This document shows positions 18,820 to 29,300 of a DNA stretch of 64,000 bases, one piece after another. Location: assembly GCA_947458545.1 (NCBI GenBank), contig CANGYH010000001.1:1054001-1118000 (forward strand), in the 5' to 3' direction. The stretch comes from Cytophagaceae bacterium. Lineage in GTDB: Bacteria; Bacteroidota; Bacteroidia; Cytophagales; Flexibacteraceae. The position numbers were made by a program, and so were the translations under genes. The notes under the pieces are model-generated. The model was not told the DNA's origin. It saw nothing but the letters and a program-made list of their open reading frames with translations, and searched no databases. The stretch's first letter is position 1. Every line of letters starts with the position of its first letter.

Positions 18820-19383
18820 ATGGGAGAACTCAAGTGGTATGTCGTGAGGGCCGTCTCTGGACAAGAGAAGAAGGTCAAAGGTTATCTCGAGCAAGAGATT
18901 ACCCGCCAGGGCATAGAAGCACAGATCCCCCAGGTGTTGATCCCGATGGAAAAGATCGTGGAGCAACGCAATGGTAAAAAGCGTGTCCGCGAGAAGACCT
19001 TCTTCCCCGGTTACGTCATGATTGAGGCGGATCTGGATAACGGCGAGGTGCTGCACACGGTGCAGAGCATCCCTGGCATCATTGGCTTTTTGGGTGCATC
19101 AGAAGATAAGAGCGCCAAAAACCGCGCCCCCATCCCACTTCGCCTCTCTGAGGTAAACCGGATGCTGGGCGTTGCTGACCAGGCAGAAGAAACTCCAGAG
19201 CGGATGGACCGTCCTTTTATGGTCGGCGAGTCTGTCAAGGTAATGGATGGGCCATTCAATGGCTTTACCGGCACCGTAGAAGAGATTTTTGAAGAGCGTA
19301 AAAAGCTCAACGTAATGGTGAAGATTTTCGGCCGGGCTACCCCTGTAGAAGTGGGTTATGCTCAGGTTGAAAAGGTAGCCTAA
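18820..19383 (+). CDS. nusG: Transcription termination/antitermination factor NusG
   Basis: The 187-aa protein starts at ATG 18820. The N-terminal NGN domain opens with [15 protein letters not shown] and includes [12 protein letters not shown]. The C-terminal KOW domain holds [21 protein letters not shown]. NusG binds RNA polymerase and links it to Rho or ribosomal protein S10. It is the housekeeping copy, judged by its neighbours secE and rplK; no specialised NusG-like antiterminator of the UpxY type was found next to the exopolysaccharide genes. Confidence 0.96.
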   Translation: MGELKWYVVRAVSGQEKKVKGYLEQEITRQGIEAQIPQVLIPMEKIVEQRNGKKRVREKTFFPGYVMIEADLDNGEVLHTVQSIPGIIGFLGASEDKSAKNRAPIPLRLSEVNRMLGVADQAEETPERMDRPFMVGESVKVMDGPFNGFTGTVEEIFEERKKLNVMVKIFGRATPVEVGYAQVEKVA

Positions 19384-19402
19384 ACCATATTACCCGGCAC
19401 AC

Positions 19403-19431
19403 TGCCCTGCGCCGCACCTTTTGGCAGGGCA
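19403..19431 (+). promoter_or_regulatory. Hairpin in the nusG-rplK leader
   Basis: TGCCCTGC pairs with GCAGGGCA over a 13-nt loop, within the 229-nt gap before rplK. No T tract follows at once. It could be part of a leader for L1/L11 autoregulation or an mRNA processing site. The L1-binding fold was not confirmed. Confidence 0.3.
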
Positions 19432-19612
19432 TCCCTTTACTGGGCGGTTGTCGGCTCAAGCTTCCGCAAGGTGCGACCCCAGGCTGCTATGCGACAGCGC
19501 CCGGACCATTGCTCGCTGCACAGGCCATTGCAACAAGGCACTGGCGAAAGCAAGCGAGCTACTCTCGACAACTCCAGGCTTGGGGTATCTCCCCGGCCTA
19601 ACTGACATTACT

Positions 19613-20059
19613 ATGGCTAAAGAAATTTCGACCTACGTAAAACTCCAGGTGAAGGGTGGCCAAGCCAACCCTGCGCCCCCCATTGGCCCTGCACTGGGCT
19701 CTAAGGGTGTAAACATCATGGAGTTCTGCAAGCAGTTCAATGCGCGCACGCAGGACAAGCAAGGGCAGGTTCTCCCTGTTTTGCTAACGGTATATACAGA
19801 CAAGTCTTTCGACTTTGTCATCAAGACACCCCCAGCCCCGATTCTGCTTCTTGAAGCTTCCAAACAAAAGAGTGGATCGGCAGAGCCCAACCGTAAGAAA
19901 GTTGGCTCTGTAACCTGGGATCAGGTAAAGGCTATCGCCGAAACCAAAATGCCAGACCTCAATGCCTTCAAGCTTGAGTCTGCCATGAAGATGGTAGCCG
20001 GTACCGCACGTTCGATGGGCATAACCGTTACGGGTACGGCCCCCTGGGAGCAGAACTAA
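19613..20059 (+). CDS. rplK: 50S ribosomal protein L11
   Basis: The 148-aa reading from ATG 19613 matches L11 length; the open frame continues upstream but that part has no L11 character. It has [24 protein letters not shown] at the N-terminus, seen here in pieces, KTPPAPILL in the linker, and the C-terminal rRNA-binding domain ending [14 protein letters not shown]11 binds the GTPase-associated centre of 23S rRNA. It precedes rplA by 60 nt. Confidence 0.97.
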   Translation: MAKEISTYVKLQVKGGQANPAPPIGPALGSKGVNIMEFCKQFNARTQDKQGQVLPVLLTVYTDKSFDFVIKTPPAPILLLEASKQKSGSAEPNRKKVGSVTWDQVKAIAETKMPDLNAFKLESAMKMVAGTARSMGITVTGTAPWEQN

Positions 20060-20119
20060 GCCGCGTTGCGACCGAGGCTCTAGAACCCTGCGCCATCACC
20101 AGAAACTTTTAACAACCCA

Positions 20120-20818
20120 ATGGCAAAACTGACAAAGAAACAGAAAGCCGCGGCAGCCAAGTATGATGCTGCCAAGGAATACGCTTTGCAGGAAGCAGCC
20201 GCCATCGTGAAGGACATCACCTACACGAAGTTTGACGCCTCTGTGGACATTGACGTCCGCCTCGGTGTTGACCCACGCAAGGCAGACCAAATGGTCCGCG
20301 GTGTGGTTACCCTGCCGCATGGCACGGGTAAGGCGGTGCGCGTTTTGGTGCTCTGCACCCCTGACAAAGAAGCCGAAGCCCGTGAGGCCGGCGCCGACTT
20401 CGTCGGCATGGACGACTTCATCGCTAAGATTGAAGGCGGCTGGACCGACATCGACGTAATCATCACCATGCCCACCGCAATGGGTAAGGTGGGCCGCCTT
20501 GGCAAAGTATTGGGCCCTCGTGGCTTGATGCCTAACCCCAAAAGCGGCACCGTTACAATGGAAATCGGTAAGGCTGTGCGCGAGGTGAAGGCCGGTAAAA
20601 TCGACTTCAAAGTTGATAAAACTGGTATCATCCACGCCTCCATCGGCAAGGTGAGCTTCAGCCCCGAGCAGCTCCAAGAGAACGCGCTCGAGATGATTAA
20701 CACCATTGCCAAGCTGAAGCCTAGCTCGGCCAAAGGCACCTATTTCAAGTCTATCAATTTGTCGAGCACGATGTCTCCGGGCGTTAAGATCGACAAAGCC
20801 ACCATTGCCAGCATCTAA
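20120..20818 (+). CDS. rplA: 50S ribosomal protein L1
   Basis: The 232-aa protein starts at ATG 20120. Family motifs are visible: [31 protein letters not shown], and the L1 signature [16 protein letters not shown]1 forms the mobile stalk at the ribosomal E site and, in other bacteria, represses its own operon by binding the rplK leader. The stop is only 3 nt before rplJ, so the two genes are very likely co-transcribed. Confidence 0.97.
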   Translation: MAKLTKKQKAAAAKYDAAKEYALQEAAAIVKDITYTKFDASVDIDVRLGVDPRKADQMVRGVVTLPHGTGKAVRVLVLCTPDKEAEAREAGADFVGMDDFIAKIEGGWTDIDVIITMPTAMGKVGRLGKVLGPRGLMPNPKSGTVTMEIGKAVREVKAGKIDFKVDKTGIIHASIGKVSFSPEQLQENALEMINTIAKLKPSSAKGTYFKSINLSSTMSPGVKIDKATIASI

Positions 20819-20821
20819 CCC

Positions 20822-21358
20822 ATGACAAGAGAAGAAAAAACCGCGGTCATCGAGGAGCTTCGCGAGAAGTTTGCCTCGTCGCCCAACTTCTACGTCTGCG
20901 ATGCCTCAGGTATGACGGTGGCGCAGACTAATAACTTCCGCCGGATGTGTTTTGAGCGTGGTATTGAGTACCGCGTTTTCAAAAACACACTCATAAAGAA
21001 AGCACTGGAAACCTCAGGTGCCACGAACGACGAGTTCAACACCAAGGTGCTCAAAGGCTTCTCTGGCGTAATGTTCGCTCCTGAAAACTTCAAGGCTCCG
21101 GCCTCGCTGTTGAAGGATTTTTACAAGCAAAGCAATGCCAAGATGCCCGCCCTGAAAGGCGCGACGGTCGAGGCTTCTTACTTCATCGGGGCTGAACAGC
21201 TCGATGCGCTCACCATGCTGAAAAGCAAACAAGAGCTCATCGGCGACGTTATCGGCCTGCTACAATCACCTGCCAAGAACGTTATCTCTGCCCTCAAAGG
21301 TCAAGGTGGCAAAATCGCAGGTATTGTCAAGACGCTCTCCGAACGCGAGGCGGCTTAA
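20822..21358 (+). CDS. rplJ: 50S ribosomal protein L10
   Basis: The 178-aa protein starts at ATG 20822. It opens with TREEKTAVIEELREKFASSPNFYVCDASGMT, seen here in pieces, and contains EYRVFKNTLIKKAL, typical of L10. The C-terminal helix that anchors L7/L12 dimers ends in KIAGIVKTLSE. The 3-nt gap from rplA leaves no room for the usual L10 leader, so any autoregulatory fold would lie inside the rplA end or in the 60-nt rplJ-rplL gap. Confidence 0.96.
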   Translation: MTREEKTAVIEELREKFASSPNFYVCDASGMTVAQTNNFRRMCFERGIEYRVFKNTLIKKALETSGATNDEFNTKVLKGFSGVMFAPENFKAPASLLKDFYKQSNAKMPALKGATVEASYFIGAEQLDALTMLKSKQELIGDVIGLLQSPAKNVISALKGQGGKIAGIVKTLSEREAA

Positions 21359-21418
21359 AACTCCCTTTCTTTTTTCTCTCAACTCGAACACTCAACTCTC
21401 TAATCTTTATTTACGACA

Positions 21419-21802
21419 ATGGCTGACGTTAAAGCACTTGCCGAACAACTGGTAAACCTCACCGTGAAAGAGGTAAACGAACTGGCCGCCGTCCTGAAGG
21501 ACGAGTACGGCATCGAGCCTGCCGCCGCTGCGCCTGTAATGATGGCGGGTGGTATGGGTGGTGGTGACGCCGCTCCTGCTGCTGCCGAGAAAACCAGCTT
21601 CGACGTGATCCTGAAAGAAGCCGGCGCCAGCAAACTGGCCGTGGTGAAACTGGTGAAAGACCTGACCGGCCTGGGCCTGAAAGAGGCTAAAGACCTGGTA
21701 GATGGCGCTCCCAAGCCTCTGAAAGAAGGCGTAGCCAAAGACGAGGCCGACGCTCTGAAGAAGCAACTGGAAGAAGCCGGCGCTACTGTAGAGATCAAGT
21801 AA
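21419..21802 (+). CDS. rplL: 50S ribosomal protein L7/L12
   Basis: The 127-aa acidic protein starts at ATG 21419. It has the N-terminal dimerisation domain, an alanine/glycine-rich hinge ([25 protein letters not shown]) described here by its composition, and the factor-binding C-terminal domain with [16 protein letters not shown] and [10 protein letters not shown]. It forms the ribosomal stalk with L10. A strong terminator follows, so rpoB is not in this operon. Confidence 0.97.
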   Translation: MADVKALAEQLVNLTVKEVNELAAVLKDEYGIEPAAAAPVMMAGGMGGGDAAPAAAEKTSFDVILKEAGASKLAVVKLVKDLTGLGLKEAKDLVDGAPKPLKEGVAKDEADALKKQLEEAGATVEIK

Positions 21803-21840
21803 TTGTGGCCTGGCTTGCCAGGCTACCATTGCAACATACA

Positions 21841-21875
21841 AAAGCCTCACCTGCCTGTGCAGCGTGGGGCTTTTT
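21841..21875 (+). terminator. Intrinsic terminator after rplL
   Basis: AAAGCCTCAC (21841-21850) pairs with GTGGGGCTTT (21864-21873) with one G-T pair, then a T tract. It closes the secE-to-rplL transcription unit. Confidence 0.8.
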
Positions 21876-21895
21876 ATTTATAGTCCGCTGATATC

Positions 21896-21909
21896 TATCT
21901 AATTAGCTA
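21896..21909. promoter_or_regulatory. Imperfect palindrome before the S24 repressor gene (candidate operator)
   Basis: TATCTAATTAGCTA is symmetric at 12 of 14 positions and overlaps a weak -7-like TACATTTA (21908-21915). The octamer TAATTAGC inside it recurs at 22921-22928, over the stop codon of the same gene. It may be the repressor's own operator. Confidence 0.3.
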
Positions 21910-21927
21910 CATTTACAAGGCATAAAC

Positions 21928-22923
21928 ATGGAAAGTGTATCTAAACCCGGTGGCGAACCCAAAACGGAGGCGGATGCCCGGTTGCTATCTGCCCTGGATT
22001 GGGCAAGAAAGGCAGGGTGGCTAGGATCTGAGCGCCAACTGGCACAGCAACTGGGATTAGCTACTGCAGTGTTCTACAAAGTCCGCAAAGGGTTGCAGTC
22101 TTTTCCGAAAGAGGCGCTGCTGACCTTGGAGGCTCAGTTGGGCCTGAACCTGATGTATGTGCGCCAAGGCCATGGGGAGATTTTTGCCTGGCCCCAGGTA
22201 CTCAGTAGCGGTAAAGGTTCTGTTTACGAGCGTGTGCGCCTGGCAGCATTGGCCACAGGCCTTACGGCCCAAGCGGTGCGAGGCCAAATGGGATTGGCCG
22301 CCACAGCCTGGCGCCTGTTAGAGCGTGGCAGCGAAGATCAGATCAAGGGGTTGGCACAGGCGCTCCAGCGGGCCTTTCCGGGCTTGTCTATTGCCTGGCT
22401 CTTGTTGGGTGCCGGGCAACCACACCCCGGAGGGCCGGTAAACACCCAAAAGGCTAGAACGTTAGACGCCTTACCCTCTTCTCGGCCTGCGCAAGATGAG
22501 GTTCTCTACCTGCCATTTATAGACTTACGTGCGCGGGCCGGCTTTGTAGAAAGTTACCTCCAAGGGTTAACGCCTAACGACTTGCCCTTACGCCCTACCC
22601 TGCCCCAACCCGGCGTGCGCAACATAAACGAGGCCCTGCTGATCGAGGTGGAAGGCGACTCTATGAGCCCTACCCTTTGCTCTAAGGACGTCTTGCTGAT
22701 TGTTCCTGTGCAGCCGGCAGATTGGAAATACGCCAGCGGCGGCATTTATGTAGTTGTCTATGGCTCTGACCATCTGGTAGTTAAGCGTATAATACGCAAT
22801 ACCCTGGCTACGGAAGGCATTCTGAATCTGGTTAGTGATAATCCGCAAGGAGGGGCTATCGACCTGGAGGGGCAGGATTTACGCGCCCTCTTCAGAGTAC
22901 TTGCCGTAACGCGCAGCCTATAA
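21928..22923 (+). CDS. LexA-type S24 repressor with two helix-turn-helix domains
   Basis: The 331-aa protein starts at ATG 21928. Two XRE-like HTH segments appear in tandem: one about residues 16-83 (ERQLAQQLGLATAVFYKVRKG, given in pieces, ending YVRQGHGEIF), the other about 98-165 (ending WLLLGAGQP). The C-terminal half is an S24 peptidase: Ser245 in EGDSMSPTL and Lys286 in HLVVKRI form the catalytic dyad, and Ala204-Gly205 in RARAGFV is a likely autocleavage site. Such repressors cleave themselves when RecA is activated or respond to other stress. Two DNA-binding domains in one chain are unusual for this class. It lies alone, between the ribosomal operon terminator and the giant surface-protein genes; its targets are unknown. 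Confidence 0.85.
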   Translation: MESVSKPGGEPKTEADARLLSALDWARKAGWLGSERQLAQQLGLATAVFYKVRKGLQSFPKEALLTLEAQLGLNLMYVRQGHGEIFAWPQVLSSGKGSVYERVRLAALATGLTAQAVRGQMGLAATAWRLLERGSEDQIKGLAQALQRAFPGLSIAWLLLGAGQPHPGGPVNTQKARTLDALPSSRPAQDEVLYLPFIDLRARAGFVESYLQGLTPNDLPLRPTLPQPGVRNINEALLIEVEGDSMSPTLCSKDVLLIVPVQPADWKYASGGIYVVVYGSDHLVVKRIIRNTLATEGILNLVSDNPQGGAIDLEGQDLRALFRVLAVTRSL

Positions 22924-23325
22924 TTAGCAGCTTTAAGGCAGCGCCGCTACGCACCATACTGGCAGCTTTGATGATGGCACAGAAATCAGGTAAGATTGAG
23001 GTGGCTTACGTAAGTTTTTTGACTTATACGAATATTGCAAGTCTCAGCTCTCTGAAGCGGAAGCAGTGGACTTCCACTTTGGGCTTGTAGTGATTGTAAG
23101 GCCTATTTTGCCGGGATTGAAGCAGAATAGAGTTTTGTAGCGGAATGTAGAATTCGCGCAATTGTACAAAAAAAGAAAAGTTGGTCAAATGGTCAATAGC
23201 GTAAAATTTGAGACGAATAAACAGGGTTTGCGTGTAAGTTTATTCTTGGTAAATCAGGATGTAGGTTAACTTCATTCTGTCTCCCTGGTAACGACTGCCT
23301 TTTTACCCCAATTTTCAGTTTTTGT
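22924..23325. other. Intergenic region before the 3267-aa surface-protein gene
   Basis: This 402-nt AT-rich stretch has no credible gene. It contains a perfect 10-bp palindrome CTTACGTAAG (23005-23014), a small hairpin AGTGGA-CT-TCCACT (23065-23078) and a direct repeat GGTCAAAT/GGTCAATA near 23183-23198. TATTCTTG at 23241-23248 is one base from the -7 consensus but lacks a properly spaced -33, so the promoter of the next gene is not settled. Confidence 0.5.
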
Positions 23326-26300
23326 ATGTCTAAAAAACTACCTACCCTGGCCCGGCCAGGCTTGTTTGTAGGTGCATGGCTGGCTTTCTGCCTGGCTTTT
23401 GTGCCTAATGCATTTGCTCAGCTGAGCAATTACACCTTCAGCAGCACCAACTCCAACACCTATCAGGCCATTACAGGTGGTACGGTAGTGGCAACGGCGT
23501 CTGCCAATAGCACCACTGCCACTGGTTTGGGTGGTGGCCAGGTGTATGGCCCCATTGCCCCAAGCGGGTTTAGCTTCAACTTCAATGGGGTTGTGCATAC
23601 CCAGTTCTGGATCAGCTCCAACGGGTTTATCACGTTTGGTGGTGCACCTGCTTTGGCCAACTCTACGCCCATCAGTAACGTCTCTACAACTTACACAGGC
23701 GCTGTATCTGCCATGGGCCGCACGCTTAATGGCTTTTTCCAGGCTGGCCTAACAGGCGAAATACGCTGGGAGATACTGGGTTCGGGCAGCAACCAGACCG
23801 TCGTTGTACAATGGAGCAACTTCCGGATTTCTGGCACGCTTACTACGGCCCCGCCACCGCATCTATTGAACTTTCAGATACGCCTGAACGAAACAGGCAA
23901 TACCATTAACCTAGACTATAACACCGCTGTTAACAGCACCTTTACAACTGCCACCGTACAACAAGTGGGCTTGCGAGGTGCCGCGAATACAGATTACATC
24001 AACCGAACTACTACTACTAGCTGGTCTGCCTCTGCTGCCGGTGGAGCTAATACCTCTGGTATGCAGCTGAGCTTTAGCCCATCCGTGGTGCATCCTGGCT
24101 CTACGTTACGCTATACTTTTGCGCCGCCCGCCGGGCCTACCACGTGCGCAGTTAAAACCCAACCTGCAGACGCCGCCACGGGCGTTTGTCCATTTGGCGC
24201 TCAATTCCGCTGGAATACCGTCAGCGATGCAGCAGGCTATCGCATCATCATTGATGACAACGCTGACCTCAGCAGCCCCATCATCAACAACAACCTGTCT
24301 GGCCAGGCAACCAACTACTTCTTCTGGACAGGTGCTGCCCCCAGCACTACTTATTACTGGAACGTAATCGCCTTCAACGGCGGCGGAGATGCAGCAGGCT
24401 GTACCTCCATCTTTTCTTTTACGACCAATAGCTCGTCTTTATCTAACACGGCTCCGCTCTCTGACAACTTCCAAAACGCCTGCTCGGCTGGCGGATGGAT
24501 TTATGCCAACCAGCCTAACAACCAATGGATAGTTGGCAACGCCGTTGCCAACGGAGCAGGCAGCAGCCTTTACATATCCTCAAACTTTGGTACTACGGCC
24601 CGGCCTAGCAACGCAGCAGTCCAAAACAGCTACGTTTACAGAGACGTGACCTTCCCTGCCGGGTTCAACCTGAGTTCTTTCAGCTTCGACTGGCGCAACC
24701 CGCAAACAGTAACTGCATCTGACCTTTTAGTTTATGTTGGGCCGGCTACATTGCCCGTGCCTGTGGCAGGCAGTACAACAGGCCTAACCAGCTATACGCT
24801 TGTAACGCCAACAGCGCTTAAATCCTCATCTACCTGGCAAACGCTCACCTACACATTGGGTGCTGGCTTTTTGGGTAACTGTGGCTCTGCCTCCACGTTT
24901 CGCTTTATCTTCCGTTGGAACAACGGTACCTTGGTTGATCCTGGTTTAGATGCCGCAGCCATAGATAATGTAACGTTTGCCGCCAGCAGTGGTACATCAC
25001 TGTCTGGGCCTTACACCATCGATCCGCTGGGCTCTGGCCCGACGAACTTTACCACCCTAAGGGCCGCCATCGAGGCGCTTAACAACTCTTGTATCCCGGT
25101 TTCTGGTGGCATCACCTTTAACATTCCGGCTGGCGTTACCCTAACAGAGACCAGCCCATTGCCGCCCATCTCTGCGTTGGGCACGGCTACCTCTCGGATA
25201 CGGTTTGTGAAGCAAGGAGCGGCTATGGCTCCAAACCCTATCATAAACATCACTACCGGCACAGCTGCCACCAATGATGCCATCATCAACATACGTGGGT
25301 CGCAATATGTATCTCTAGAAAACCTTACCCTGCGTGCCACCGATGGTACTGTAGAGTATGGAGTGTTCGTGCAAAACGCTGGCGAGACCAACTTCGGCTC
25401 TCAGAACAACAGGGTTGAAGGTTGTACCATAACCATGGTAACCGCCGCTACCAACACGCGGGGGATATATCAAGACCAGATTGTTACGGCAACGGCTGCG
25501 GGTGGTGCCAACCACAACAACCAGTACATTAACAACACCATCACCGCTTGCCGTACGGGCATCTGGATTGAAGGAGCTGGTACGCCACAGATACGAGATC
25601 TAGGCACTGTAGTAAGTGGCAACACCATCGGTGCAGACGTTGCAGACGACATGGGCGGCAGCTCTACCTCTGAGGGTGCGGGAATTTATGTTGACGACCA
25701 AGACGGTGCCATCATTTCTGGCAACACTGTCCGCAACGTATCAGTAACGGGCACCGCGCGTTACACCGGTATCCGCGTGGCTGGCATTGGGACGACATCT
25801 GTTTTCAACAACAGAATTTACAGGCTCAAGAACGATGCGCACATCAGCACCACGGCAGGCCTGATGGTGGGTATCTCCGCCTCTACGGTTGCTACCCTGG
25901 GTGGCGATATGCGGGTTTACAACAACTACGTAGGAGCCCTGGGCTCTAACTACACGTTGACATCAGCCGTTACGGCCATCCATGTACGCGGTTTGATGGT
26001 AGAAACACCTGTCAACCCCGGCACGGTTAGCTTCGATAACAACACTGTCTATATCAACAACTACAACACGCCCAGCTCTGGCTTTACCACCACACGCTCG
26101 GCTTGTTATTTTAGCACTGGCACGCAAACAGCTACCATCAACGTACGGGGCAACATTTTTGCCAACGTGGCGCCAGCCTCTACGGGTGCCTTGGCAAGCA
26201 ATGGTTTGCACTATGGCTATTACCTAGGCAGCACTACGGCCAACGGTGCGCTGCCAACTGGTACCGTAGATGGCAACGTTGTCTTCATCGGCAATGTGCT

Positions 26301-29300
26301 CGACGGGGCTAACGTGCGTGGTTTTGCCGGTGACAACAACGGCACCAGCTCTGGCGAACAAGCCACGCTGGTGGATTGGAAAACCGCCACCAGCAAAGAC
26401 GCAAACTCCATCGATGGCGACCCTGCCCTGCCTGCTGCTGGCCCAGAAGGATACAAAGCAAACGGCGCAAGCGTTAATAATACGCTTACCTCGCTGGCCA
26501 GCTGGGTGACCGATGATATCGAAGGCGTTGGCCGTGGTATCCCTGCAGATCCTGGTGCATACGAGTTCACGCCGAGCACCGTTAACCTGGCGGCCTTGGC
26601 CCTATCTGCTCCTGGCGTAACGGGTTGCTACCAAGGCCTGCAGAATATTGTTGCGGCCTTCCGCAACGCTTCTGACGACCCCGTTAACTTCAGCACCAAC
26701 AATCTGTTGGTAGAAGTTGTGGTAACGCGCGACGGCTCTCCGGTTACAACCCTGACACAGACGATTACCAGTGGTACACTGGCTGCCAACACCTCGCAAA
26801 CGGCGAACATGGGCAGTGTGGACATGACCACCGCTGGCACCTACAGCTTCTTGACAAGGGTTACAACCGCTGCCGATGCCGCCGTAGGTGATAACGAGCT
26901 AACCACCACCCGTGTGCGCGTGGCACCGACAGGCATGCCACTCTCTCCGGTGACGTTTGAAGGCTTTACGGGTGCCAACCTCGGTGTAGCCTTCCCAGGT
27001 TGGAGCGAAGGCGATGGAGATGCCGAACCCAATGGCACGGCATCAGATTGGCTCAACCAGATCTACCAAGGCACTACCATGGCCCGTATCCAGCTCTCAG
27101 GCACTACGGACCGCGATTGGATTGTCGGCCCCAAGGTGCTTGTTACTGCCAACACCGAGGTGCGGTTTAAGATGGCCATTACCAACTCAAGCAGCACCCT
27201 TACCACGCAGGGCTTTACGGGCAGCGACAACTTCGTAGAAATCCGCTACTCAGACGATTGCGGCACTACCTGGAACTCGGTAACCGGTGCGCGTATCGAC
27301 GCCAGCAACTGGCTGGCAACGGTGGGCAGCCCAGACGTACGCCAACTGAGCTATCAGGTAGGCACGCTGGTGCCAGCGCTTGTAGGCAGAGAGGTGATTT
27401 TCGCCCTTTTTGCCACCGAAGGCACGGCCACTGATGTGCAATTGATCAACGTTTTCCTTGATGATATTGCCGTACGCAACAGGCCTTCGCAAGACCTGGA
27501 AATTGTAGGGCTGTCTAACCCCACCAACCTCACCTGCGGTGGTGCTGCAACGTCTTTGCAAATAACTGTTCGTAGCACGGGCTCTGCGGCCTATGATTTT
27601 GCTGCCAACCCTGTTTCGCTGTCTGTAGCCGTTGTAGATCCTGTTTCAGGCGCAGCTACTTACTCGACGGCAAGCCCCATCAGCGGAGGTGGCAACCTTG
27701 CCAGCGGATCTACCCGGGTGCTGACGGTGGCCAACTTCCCGATGACCAATGAGGGGAACTACACCTTGACGCCGAGCATAACTGCCGAGGCCGCCGGTGC
27801 CGACAATACCAACAACACAGGCAATGTAGAGGCCAGGGCTATTTACCCTGTGATACCGAGCAGCAGCCTGCCCGTAGGGCAAGACTTCCAGGCTTTCAAC
27901 TTCACTTCGCTGGTTGTAGGCAACAACAACTGGCGCGAGGGCAGCGGAACGGCACAGCCACTGGGCACTACCGCTTTGTGGACGAATGGCACGCAGGGTA
28001 CTACCGTGGCGCAGATTGCCATGTCTAACCTGGCTGCCAGAGATTGGATTGTATCACCTACGGTGAGCCTGCCGGCCACTGGTGATTTTGAGGTTCGATT
28101 CCGCTGGGGCGTTTCTTTGCCTGCTACCATGGCCGCGTCAGACGATGAGTTTATCGTAGCCGTATCAACCAACTGTGGCGCCACCTGGACGCCAATCTAT
28201 ACCGTTAATAGCGCCAATGCACTGGCAGAGGCAGCTAGTGGCCTTGCACCACGCATCCTGAGCCTGAATGCCTACCTAGGCCAAAATGTTACGATTGGTT
28301 TCTACGCCTCATCTGGCACAGTAGCGCAGACCTACAACATCTTCTTGGATGATGTTCTGATCGGGCCCAAGCCTGGTACCGACTTGCAGGCAGTAGTTTT
28401 TGCCAACCCAACGGCAGGCTGCTACACGGCTACGACACCAGTGTCTATGCGGGTACGGAATGCGGGCACCAATTCAGTAACCTTCTCAGTAGGCAACCCA
28501 CTGAGCGTTTCTGCTACACTGTCTGGCACTACGTCTGGCAGCTTTAATGGTTCTGTCACCTCTGGCACTCTGGCTCCAAACGCAACCATTGATGTGCCAA
28601 TGACCCCTGCTGCCATCATGAATTCTGACGGCACCTATACCTTCAACGGTTCGCTCTCTTACACGGGCGATGGTGATGCAAGCAACAACACCCTGAGCTC
28701 GACGACATTCACGGTGCAGTCTCGGTTCTTGATACCTGCAGTTACTACATCAATTTCTAACAACTTCTCTGCCATTGCTGCGACAGGCGCTTATACACAG
28801 GCAGAGCTGACGGCCGATTACGGTGGTTGGTTGTATGGCGGTGGAACCATTGCGGGCTTGCCCACTACAGGAAGCTCTTTCAACCGAGCATCCATAGGAG
28901 GCAACATTGCCTTAGCGGCTCCTAACATCGGAGGTGCCGCGGTCTCAACGCCGGCATGGCTGATTATGCCAAAGTTTGCTGCGACGGTAAACAGCAAGCT
29001 CACCTTTAAACTGTATATTGCCGAAGGCGCAACATCCGATCCTGCCACAGCGGCCCCATTCAATGGCCTGCAGGATGATGATGAAGTTCGGGTGCTTGTA
29101 TCTACCGACTGCGGCAACAGTTGGACTACAGCCCTGTTGCTGAATGCGGCCAACACTACCGATCTGACCCTGGCCGGCAAGGATTACAGTGTCAATATGG
29201 CCTCATTCGCTGGCCAAGACATTACAGTAGGTTTCTACTTCAGCGATAATGTATTGCCCAATGCCTCTAGCTTGGCTTACACTATTCCTATCGATGATAT

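Noticed and set aside
19421-19612. N-terminal extension of rplK
   Set aside because: No L11 similarity before ATG 19613; the stretch fits a leader.
20096-20739. Minus-strand frames of 172-193 codons
   Set aside because: Antisense to rplA, which is firmly identified.
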